NCBI GenBank assembly: GCA_002104895.1
Contig: MCFG01000651.1
Span: 1 to 12,500, forward strand
DNA from: Anaeromyces robustus
Lineage: Eukaryota; Neocallimastigomycota; Neocallimastigomycetes; Neocallimastigales; Neocallimastigaceae
Direction: 5' to 3'
DNA: 12,500 nt
In this document: positions 1 through 11,249 of the stretch, piece after piece
How positions within the stretch are numbered: the first letter of the stretch is position 1
How the letters are laid out: every line of letters begins with the position of its first letter
Position numbers and translations under genes: made by a program
The notes under the pieces: generated by a model
Told to the model about the DNA's origin: nothing
Databases searched by the model: none
The model's input: the letters and a program-made list of their open reading frames with translations, nothing else

Positions 1-48
1 CTAATAATATATGATATATTAATTATATATTTTAAAAAATTATTAAAG

Positions 49-511
49 AATTTTCAAATGTAATAGAGATGAAATAAGTGTTGGTGCTCCATTACTTGGT
101 ACTATTATCGGGGCATGGTTAAGTGTTCTTGCTATCCCATTAGATTGGAATCAATGGTGGCAAGTAAGTTTCAAGAAAAGTTAATAAAAGAAGACTACAT
201 AAATTATATCATATTATCATAATATAATATAATATAATATAATATAATATAATATAATATAATATAATATAATATAATATAATTAAATAAAATAAAAGTA
301 AAAAGTAAAAAATAAGCATTTTTAATATATTAATTGATATATATGTATATTTAATAATAATAAACAGCCATACCCAATTTCGACAGTATTATTCTCTATT
401 TTAGGTAATCTTGTTGGTTATGCAATCGGTATATTATTTTATATTTTCTCAAGAGATAAAGCCCCAGTTGAAAATCAACCAAAATCAACAGTTTTTAAGA
501 AAGAAAAATAA
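49..511 (+). CDS. pigF: PIG-F, GPI ethanolamine-phosphate transferase subunit (3' end, partial)
   Basis: This is the C-terminal part of PIG-F, the multispanning ER membrane partner that supports the enzymes (PIG-O, PIG-G) adding ethanolamine phosphate to GPI-anchor mannoses. Exons are about 49-163 and 368-511, joined across a GTAAGT..CAG intron in phase 0. The first exon reads into a segment with GAWLSVLAIPLDWNQWWQ, which matches the family signature GAW..PIPLDW..PW as I recall it. The second reads PYPIS and a hydrophobic helix, then a short polar tail. Two membrane segments are visible, around APLLGTIIGAWLSVLAIPL and from STVLFSILG to FYIFS. The protein ends in KKEK, a dilysine (KKxx) ER-retrieval form. 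The 49 start is the acceptor AG that keeps the most plausible frame; an alternative acceptor at 65-66 would shorten the exon by 18 bases. Upstream exons are missing from the window. An AATAAA overlaps the stop codon and another lies at 527-532. Family assignment is strong; function is known from other eukaryotes. Confidence 0.87.
164..367 (+). repeat. PIG-F last intron with (AATAT)12 array
   Basis: This 204-base intron runs from GTAAGT to CAG. At 221-280 it contains twelve perfect copies of the pentamer AATAT. The unit is A-rich on the transcribed sense strand. Splice sites and phase are consistent with the flanking exons. Confidence 0.9.
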
Positions 512-1009
512 AGAGATTAAAAGCAAAATAAAGTAAATCATATAAAAATAATAATAATAATAGTAAAAGATAAATAAGATTATAAAAATATCAATAACTT
601 ATAAATGTGCAATTATTATAGAAAAAATAGTTAAAAAAAATAATATTATTAATGTTAATAATATAGCAAATAAGAAATAAAAAAAAAAAAAAAATTAATT
701 AATAAACCTATCTATTATTAAAATAGAAAAATAATTATATTTATATTTAATAATTATAATAAATTTCTGTAAAATATATACATATAATAAAAAATCAGTA
801 ATAATAATAATACAAAAAAAAAACCACATATAATTGTTTTAATATGATATTTATGATTATAATTTTTATTTATTTTTTTTTTTTTTATATTATTTTAATT
901 AATTTATATATTTTTTAATTGAATTAACTTATATTATTTATTAATTTATATTTATATATTTATTTATTTTTTATTTACTTTTTTATTTTTTATTTACTTA
1001 TTTATTTAC

Positions 1010-1064
<55 letters not shown>

Positions 1065-1151
1065 TATTATTAATTCTTAATTTATTACATTTTTATTTAT
1101 TTATTTTTTTCTTTTGATTTTAATGTTTCTTCAATCTTAGTTTTTATATTT
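512..1151. other. Convergent intergenic spacer between pigF and mvk
   Basis: No gene is visible. The spacer holds the two 3' untranslated regions of genes that face each other. It includes A-rich stretches after pigF, a T run near 875-887, a C-interrupted TTTA region from about 961, and a perfect (TTTA)13 array at 1013-1064. The A-rich half next to pigF and T-rich half next to mvk fit polyadenylation regions of convergent genes on the two strands. Confidence 0.7.
1013..1064. repeat. (TTTA)13 microsatellite
   Basis: Thirteen perfect TTTA units follow a longer imperfect tract interrupted by C residues from about 961. It lies in the spacer just beyond the 3' end of the mevalonate kinase gene. 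Confidence 0.9.
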
Positions 1152-4874
<3,723 letters not shown>

Positions 4875-6315
4875 TTAATCTATATCTATTTTTTCTATTG
4901 TTGTTAATGGAATTTGATCTGGATCAAGTTCCTCATTATTTTTCTTAACTCTTGATGCCAAAGAATAGCATATAACACCAGTAACTACAGCTAAACATGA
5001 CTCTATCTTATAAATAGTAAGACATTGAGCATTATCAATTTCACAGAAGAAATAAGAACTAAAGAAGAAAACAGTAACTGCACGTAAAGCTTGTAAAACA
5101 CCTTTTATATATATATATATATTAATAAACATTAATTTATTAATTTATTTATTATATTATATTATATTATATTATATTATATTATATTATATTATATTAT
5201 ATTATATTATATTATATTATATTATATTATATTATATTATATTATATTATATTATATTATATTATATTATATTATTATATTTTTAATTATAATAATATAA
5301 TTGTTTATTTATTAAATAATAAAAAATAAAAATAAAAATAAAAATTACCAGTAGTAACAGCACCAGAAGACTCAAGAATCCAGAAATAAGTATAAGCATG
5401 TAAGAAATGAAGTAATAATAATAATATCTAATAAATTAATTATTAATAATGCAAAAAAAAAAAAAAAAAAAAAAAAAAAGAATTTTATCAACATTATGTA
5501 AATATAATTAATATGAATAAACATTATTATTATTTATTATTTATTTATTATTTATTATTTATTATTTACTTACATAACTAATGTATATCCATCCATAAGG
5601 TTGACCACCATAATTTTCCTTAACTTTATCAACAATAAGGGTTTGATAATTTGGAATGGTATAAAGAATAATATAAACTAAACAAATACTTGATGCTGAT
5701 GTACCTATCCATGAACTTTGTTGAACAGTAGTTGGACCTCCTGGAAGTTTCAAATTTTTTTCATTTAAAACATAAACAACAGAATCTAATAATGTACATA
5801 TGTTTATAGGAAGAAATTAAAAAATAAAAAAAAAAAAAAAGAAAAGAAAAAAATATACAATATTATATAGTATTTAAATTTATAATAAGAAAATAAAAAA
5901 TAAATGAAAGAAATTAATATTATAAAAATAAATTATTTTTTTTTTTTTTATTTTTAAAAATTATATATCAATAATAATATACTATGCATTTTATTGATAA
6001 ATAATATTATTGATAATAAATACTCACAGCAAATTGTTCCAATAAGATTAATAATAATACCAATTAAAATAATTGGAGCTATATATATTCAACAAAATAA
6101 TAATAATTAATAAATTTTATATATGAAAAATGTTATATAATATTTAATAATAATAGAAAATTAAATTAAAATTTACAAGTAAGTTTTCCATCCTTTCCGA
6201 TAGCACTTAATGATAAACCAAGAGCAATACCCTTTTAATATAAATAAAATAAAATAAAAAATATATATTAAAAAAAATTCATTTAAAAAAAAAGAATTAA
6301 TTATAATAATAATAA

Positions 6316-6346
<31 letters not shown>

Positions 6347-7254
6347 AAAAATAAAACTTACGATAACAGAAAGCCATTGTTTAATATTTAAAGTTTTATT
6401 TAAGAAATATTTAGAAAATACAGCATTAAATACAATAACACCAGCATGAATAACTTGATAAATACCAGATCCAATAATTGATAAACCAACAGTAGATAAT
6501 ACATTTCCTAAAACTTCAAATGTTGTAATCTTTTTAATAATAATAATTGTTATATGATATTAAAAGAATAAATAATTAATTAAAGAAAAAAGTCTTAAAA
6601 AAATTTTTTTTTTTTTTCGTATTTATTAATTTTTAATATTCATTTATAATATATATTAATATAAATAATGAATATATATATATATATATAAGAAGAAAAA
6701 TAAAATAAAATAAAATAAAATATTACAATAATAATTCCTTTTTTAATTTCAGATGGAGCTGTAAAAAATGATTTTGGTGGTTGTAATAATACAGCTCCAT
6801 TTCTTGGTACGTTAACTTTTGCAGGTGCTGGAAAAAATCTACATAATGCCATACCAAGGTATTGTGCAAAAATAGTCAAAATTGTAGATTTATCTAATAT
6901 AAAAATAAAAATAAAAATAAAAAATGTATTAATATTAATATTAATGATGATAATAATACAATTATTATCAAAAATTATTAATTATAATTAATTAAAACGA
7001 TATATACCAGCAGCACCAATGTTAAATAAATTTTGCTATATAAAAAAAAATTTTTAATAAAAACATAGATATATTTATGTACAATAAAATATTAATAATT
7101 ATTAATATTATTACCTATTTTTACATATTTTTACATATTTTTCAACTATATTTAATGTTATAATATATAAAATATTTACCGTAATTAATGTAGAAAAAAT
7201 TCCACTTAATAAGAAGATAGCTTGAAATGCGAATGTCTGTAAAGTATAAGCCAT
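4875..7254 (-). CDS. SLC35-like drug/metabolite transporter, nine exons, complete
   Basis: This is a multispanning membrane protein of the drug/metabolite transporter superfamily; the substrate is unknown. Exons in transcript order are 7254-7180, 7035-7008, 6893-6727, 6529-6362, 6231-6177, 6078-6028, 5785-5574, 5427-5349 and 5101-4875, all with GT..AG introns and matching phases, giving 353 residues. About ten hydrophobic segments are visible, near 8-24, 38-56, 87-108, 113-134, 142-160, 163-185, 205-225, 246-272, 281-299 and 306-330. The halves resemble each other as in EamA/SLC35 proteins: GSGIYQVIHAGVIVFNAVFS then KQWLSVIGIALG in the first, and ESSGAVTTGVLQALRAVTVF in the second. From memory these resemble the SLC35F6 type most, but another SLC35 branch is possible. 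A polar acidic tail (NNEELDPDQ...IEKIDID) should be cytosolic. Exons 2 (28 bases), 6 (51) and 5 (55) are very small, so gene finders may miss them. The first ATG precedes the first helix and is the natural start. Confidence 0.85.
5151..5275. repeat. (ATTAT)25 microsatellite in transporter intron 8
   Basis: Twenty-five perfect ATTAT units occupy half of the last transporter intron (5102-5348). On the sense strand the unit is ATAAT, the same pentamer family in the same sense orientation as the array in the pigF intron. Confidence 0.93.
5453..5479 (-). repeat. 27-base homopolymer in transporter intron 7 (likely polypyrimidine tract)
   Basis: There are 27 consecutive A on the plus strand, so 27 T on the transcribed sense strand. 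The run sits in intron 7 (5428-5573), about 25 bases before its AG acceptor at 5429-5428. That position fits an extreme polypyrimidine tract. Confidence 0.8.
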
Positions 7255-7621
7255 GGTGATAATTTAAATCTTTATTATTTTCATATAATATTTCGAAAAA
7301 ATAAAACCATAAAAAAAATAAAATAATAAAACAATAAAATAAAAATAAAAATATTTTCTATATATTTATTATTAAATTGATATTATTTTTATTTTATTGT
7401 CTTTGTTGAATTGTTTGTTTTTATTGAGAATGTCTTTTTTATTTTTATATTATTATATTTTTTTAATTTTTAATTATTCTTCTTTTCTTTATTTTTTATT
7501 ATTAATTTTGTTTTATATATTTTATTTTTTTAATATTTATATCTATTTTTCTATTATTATTATTATTATTTTAATTAATATATATATTAATTTTTAATTC
7601 CTTTTTTTCTTTTTTTTTCAC

Positions 7622-7675
7622 TTATAAAAATTAAAATATTTATAAAAATTAAAATATTTATAAAAATTAAAATAT
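7622..7675. repeat. Three tandem copies of an 18-base unit
   Basis: The unit TTATAAAAATTAAAATAT begins at 7622, 7640 and 7658 and is perfectly repeated three times, continuing partly beyond. It lies about 370 bases upstream of the transporter start codon. Confidence 0.9.
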
Positions 7676-7733
7676 TTATATAAGAAAAAAAAAAATAAGT
7701 ATATAAATATTCTTTTATTTTTTATTTATTTAA

Positions 7734-7868
7734 TTATTTATTTATTGATATTTATTATATATTTAGTTATTTATTTATTGATATTTGTTATATATTTAAT
7801 TATTTATTTATTATTGTTATTTGTTATATATTTAGTTATTTATTTGTTTGTTTGTTTATTTATTTGTT
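7734..7868. repeat. Roughly 33-base tandem repeat, three copies plus a partial
   Basis: Copies starting at 7734, 7767 and 7800 share TTATTTATTTATTGATATTT followed by RTTATATATTTA. The third has a small insertion, and a fourth partial copy starts near 7836 and degenerates into TTTG/TTTA. The copies differ by few substitutions. Confidence 0.82.
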
Positions 7869-9189
7869 AATTTATTTTTAGTTTATTTTATTAATTTCTT
7901 TTTCTAATTTTTTTTTTTTAATGGTTTATATTTAATTAAATGTTTTGTATAAAAATATGTATAATATTTTTTATTTTATTTTTCTTGTTTTTGATTTTGT
8001 TTTGTTCTTAATTTTGATTTTATTAATGTTTTAATAAAATATATAATAAAAATTAATACTTAGTAATTCTTTATACTGTTAAAATATTGAAATCATAAAT
8101 AATACTCGATAAAAATGATATTTTTTTTCTATAAATAACATTAATGAATAATTACTCCAAAATATAATAAATTCTGGTTAACTTTATATAAATAAATATT
8201 TATTATATGTTTTTTTATATAATAATTTTCATTTCTATATTTTAATCTATTAAATAAAAAAAATATAAAAAAAAATAAATAAATAAATTAGTTTTAATAA
8301 TTATATGTATAGAATAATAAATCTGTTCAATTTTAAAAATGTTATCTATTTATATTATATTAACTATTATTATTAATTTTTTAAATAATATTATTATAAT
8401 ACTTATATTCATATAAAAAAGATATTATTACAATTATTATAATCATAATTATAATAATCAATTAATATAATAATAATAATAATAATGATAATAATAATGA
8501 TAATAATAATAATAACAGATAATAATAAATAATTAATAATAAACAATTAATAATAAATAAATAAATATTATTGTCATATTATTAATAAGATGAGTATTGA
8601 AAATTTGAATTTCAAATGAATTTCATATTTAAAAAATTGAAATTTTATTTATTATTATTATTATTATTATATTGATTAATATATATAGTTCTTAATTTCT
8701 AATTTTAACGTTTTTTAAATTATATATATATATATATATAACAATATGTTTACCTTTCTTTTTTTTTCTTTTATGCATATATATTTTGGATATTTTATTA
8801 ATTATTAAATTAACTTTTTTTTTAATAATTATTAAAATATTTATTTTTTAATAATTATTCTTGATTAATAATAATGTTTTATTATTATTAGTTTTATTTT
8901 TTTTTACTTTAATTATTTATTAATCAATTAAAATACAAATAAAACATTATATTATTTTAAATATTTTATTATTATTATTGTTATTATAAAAAAAAATTAC
9001 ATATATATAAATTCAATCAAATGAATTGTTATATACAAACTTTACTTCATTAATAAGTAAATAAAAAGTAACTATTAATAATTTTATGTATAATTTTTAT
9101 TTTATGATAATATTTATCTATTAATTAATTATTTTCATTAATTAATTATTATGTAATATTATAGATTTTTAATTTATTTATGGTAAATC

Positions 9190-9242
9190 TCAATATCATT
9201 TGTATTATATATATATATATATATATATACAAATAATATTGA
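9190..9242. repeat. Inverted repeat with an (AT)n centre
   Basis: The arms are 9190-9204 (TCAATATCATTTGTA) and 9228-9242 (TACAAATAATATTGA). They pair over 15 bases with one mismatch. The 23-base centre is an alternating AT tract that can itself pair, so the whole element could extrude as a cruciform. Confidence 0.85.
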
Positions 9243-9551
9243 TATATTTATTAAAAACATATAAATATATATATAATATTAGAAATTGTTCTTCGATAAT
9301 ATATTATTTAATAAGATGTAATTCATGTGATATTTATGGGTTTTTCTAATAAATCTATAATATTTCTTAATATATTGGCTTATATAATATGAGGCATTCA
9401 TGATTGGATTAAATATTAAGGTTTTTTTTTTTTGTATAAAGAGTATTAATTAAAAAAAAAATCCATTTTTAATGATTTAAACAAACTAATTACCTTTTAA
9501 GAAATAATTAATGGAGTGTTATTTTAGTATAGTAAATCAGTTTAGTTTAAG

Positions 9552-9631
9552 TATTTGTAAATATTATTAAGTAAATATATGATAGTTTAATTATTTGTAA
9601 ATATTATTTTATAAATATATGATAATTACAA
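9552..9631. repeat. Two tandem copies of a 40-base unit
   Basis: Copies at 9552-9591 and 9592-9631 both begin TATTTGTAAATATTATT and both contain AAATATATGATA. They diverge at a few positions in the middle and the end. Nothing identifies a mobile element. Confidence 0.85.
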
Positions 9632-9659
9632 ATAATAAAATAAATTACTTTTTAACAAG

Positions 9660-9722
9660 TTCGTAGTCTTATTCTTGATAGGGTAGATTTATCAATTACT
9701 ATTTAAGAAACTGAGCTACGAA
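9660..9722. ncRNA. Candidate 63-nt structured RNA or hairpin element
   Basis: The ends TTCGTAG (9660-9666) and CTACGAA (9716-9722) are perfect 7-base complements. Inside, TCTTA (9667-9671) can pair with TAAGA (9704-9708), and TTGATA (9675-9680) with TATCAA (9690-9695) around a nine-base loop. The patch is clearly less AT-rich than its surroundings. The size and joined ends recall the short Class I RNAs described in Dictyostelium, but I do not find their conserved CCUUACAGCAA motif, nor the usual upstream CCCA-type element. It is not a tRNA: no T-arm is present. The strand cannot be decided. It may be only a DNA inverted repeat. Confidence 0.3.
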
Positions 9723-9767
9723 AGAATAAAAAAAAAATTTTTTTTTAATCTATATTAATTTTTAATG

Positions 9768-9806
9768 TCTAATTTTTTTCTTTATTCTTTTTTAAAAAAA
9801 ATTAGA
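9768..9806. repeat. Hairpin-forming inverted repeat
   Basis: TCTAATTTTTTT at 9768-9779 is a perfect 12-base inverted complement of AAAAAAATTAGA at 9795-9806, with a 15-base loop. It follows an A10T9 block at 9728-9746. It lies about 50 bases from the 63-nt folded candidate and could be a terminator-like or structural element; no function is shown. Confidence 0.6.
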
Positions 9807-9949
9807 TTAGTTTAATAATAGATACAAATATATATGTAAAAAAAAAAAAATAATAATAATCATAAATATATATATTAAAATAAAATAAAAAAGTATTAAA
9901 TTTTATTTTATAATAATATATAAAATCGTTATTAAAAATAATGATAAAA

Positions 9950-10040
9950 GTATACCCATGGTCAATTAACCTCCTGCTTTATATTTATAAATAAGCAAAG
10001 AGGCTACTAAGCTGTGGAATATCAATACTATAGAAATAAT
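9950..10040. ncRNA. Candidate structured non-coding RNA patch
   Basis: This is the least AT-rich stretch in the spacer. CCTC near 9971 and GAGG near 9999 can pair around a nested TGCTT/AAGCA stem, whose apex ATTTATAAAT is a palindrome. An ACCCATGG lies upstream near 9954 and a GC-richer tail GGCTACTAAGCTGTGG follows. ACCCAT is similar to the CCCA-containing upstream element reported for Dictyostelium small RNA genes, though it would overlap the fold rather than sit about 60 bases before it. It contains no open frame of note in any frame. The strand and boundaries are uncertain; it could also be a relic exon. Confidence 0.25.
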
Positions 10041-10268
10041 TAAAACCTAAATAAATATTGAATTAATAATATTTATAATTTCTTTTCTATAGTTACATTA
10101 TATAATGAAACTTCTTAACTTAAAAAATTTAGCTTTTTTTTTTTATAATTAAAAATATATAAAATTTATATTCTTTTATTTTTAACCTAATTAAAATTGA
10201 TTGATTATTAATAAACTATATATTTTTTATATTTTATTGTTGATTTAAATACGAATTGTAATAGTTAA

Positions 10269-10420
10269 ATATCATATATATTAAAATCTAAAGAAAATAA
10301 TGTCCACTGTTAAAATTATAATAATTATTAAAGTCTATAATTACTTTAATATATCATATATATTAAAATCTAATGAAAAAAAATTAAAATAATTAAAGTC
10401 CATAATTATTTCTTAATATT
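10269..10420. repeat. Imperfect tandem duplication, period 82
   Basis: ATATCATATATATTAAAATC begins at 10269 and again at 10351. Each copy is followed by a related ATTAAAGTCYATAATTA segment. The second copy is shortened by about a dozen bases. Only two copies are present. Confidence 0.8.
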
Positions 10421-10633
10421 TATATTTTTGATGTCCGAAGGTATTACATATAATTCTTGTCTTTATTCATATTTTTTTTTTCAATTAACACTTAAAATAT
10501 AAATTATTATTATTATTTCCTACAACACAAAGTTTTTATATATAATATATATATAAATTTTTATTTTGAACTATTTTTTAATATTACTATTAAATAAATA
10601 TGTTATTTATTTAATAAAATAATTTAATAAAAT

Positions 10634-10862
10634 AATATTTTTTAATACTATATAATTTTTAAATTTAATAAATAAGTTTTTAAAAGAAAATAAATTCTTT
10701 ATTTATTTATATAATAAAAAATATATTCAATAAATAAATATCTTTTTTTATTATTATAAATTTTTTTTGGTTGTTTTGTTCTGTTATTTATATAATAAAA
10801 AATATTTTTTTAATACTATATAATTTTTATATTTAATAAGTTTTTAAAAAATAATAAATTCT

Positions 10863-10933
<71 letters not shown>

Positions 10934-10985
10934 TATAATAAAAAAATATTTTTTTTTATTATTATATATCTTTTTTTTGTTGTTT
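10634..10985. repeat. Imperfect tandem duplication, period about 167, with (TTTA)18
   Basis: The block starting AATATTTTTTAATACTATAT at 10634 recurs at 10801 with one extra T. Both copies share the AATAAGTTTTTAAAA-like segment, AAATTCTTTATTTATTTAT, ATAATAAAAAATAT and TTATTATTATA. The second copy has expanded its TTTA tract to 18 perfect units (10862-10933). Confidence 0.82.
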
Positions 10986-11140
10986 TATTATATTTTTTTT
11001 ATATACCTTTAATTATATATATAAAATATAAACTATAAAAAAAAGAATGAATATGTTGTTTTGTTATATTTTTTTATAAGATATATATATATACCTTTAA
11101 TTATATATATATAATATAAACTATAAAAAAAAAGAATGAA
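10978..11140. repeat. Imperfect tandem duplication, period about 88
   Basis: ATACCTTTAATTATATATAT occurs at 11003 and 11091, each time followed by AATATAAACTATAAAAAAAA and GAATGA. Each is preceded by a TGTTGTTTTRTTATATTTTT segment (from about 10979 and 11054). Confidence 0.85.
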
Positions 11141-11249
11141 AAGAAAAAAAAAATTACCATCATAATTTCTTTAATTAATATGAATCATATGTATTTTTCT
11201 TTTTGTTTTTTTCTTTTTTTCGTTTTTTTTTTTTTTTATTTTATTTTAT

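Larger units (their letters stand above)
7255..8600. other. AT-rich upstream region of the transporter gene
   Basis: No convincing gene is visible. The first few hundred bases should contain the transporter promoter and leader. The stretch at 7397-7597 is open in one frame but encodes only Leu/Ile/Phe/Tyr-type low complexity. Short tandem repeats are at 7622-7675 and 7734-7868. The rest is mixed AT sequence, with ATA/TGA-type trinucleotides near 8465-8520. Confidence 0.65.
8601..9651. other. Gene-poor AT-rich region
   Basis: No supportable gene is seen. The region contains a short GAAATTTGAATTTCAAAT-like palindromic patch near 8600-8625, an AT-dinucleotide run near 8722-8740, the inverted repeat at 9190-9242, and a 40-base tandem duplication at 9552-9631. 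A small patch at about 9375-9410 is slightly richer in G and C but shows no gene. Confidence 0.6.
10041..11249. other. Duplication-rich 3' flank of the CBM1 repeat-protein gene
   Basis: No gene is visible. The stretch is made largely of imperfect tandem duplications with periods of about 82, 167 and 88 bases (listed separately), plus a (TTTA)18 array. The last bases before 11250 are T homopolymers on the plus strand, hence A-rich on the sense strand after the stop codon, with AATAAA-type hexamers suitable for polyadenylation. Confidence 0.65.

Noticed and set aside
6640-6879. Single-frame 79-codon reading as a separate gene
   Set aside because: It is exon 3 of the transporter plus intron; the residues after GIII come from intron sequence.
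7397-7597. Plus-strand open frame of 66 codons
   Set aside because: The sequence is nearly only Leu, Phe, Ile and Tyr from T-rich DNA, with no domain or sensible codon pattern, and sits in the transporter upstream region.
9279-9401. Minus-strand 40-codon open frame beginning MNASYYISQY
   Set aside because: A frame this short occurs by chance in such DNA; there is no homology I recognise, no splice partner, and no composition shift typical of exons here.
9655-9725. tRNA gene
   Set aside because: A TAGCTCAG-like D-arm start is visible on the minus strand, but there is no GGTTCGA T-arm and the stems do not form a cloverleaf.
7255-11249. Mobile element or retrotransposon remnant
   Set aside because: No reverse transcriptase, integrase or transposase coding, no long terminal repeats and no tRNA-adjacent insertion signature were found; the repeats are local tandem duplications.
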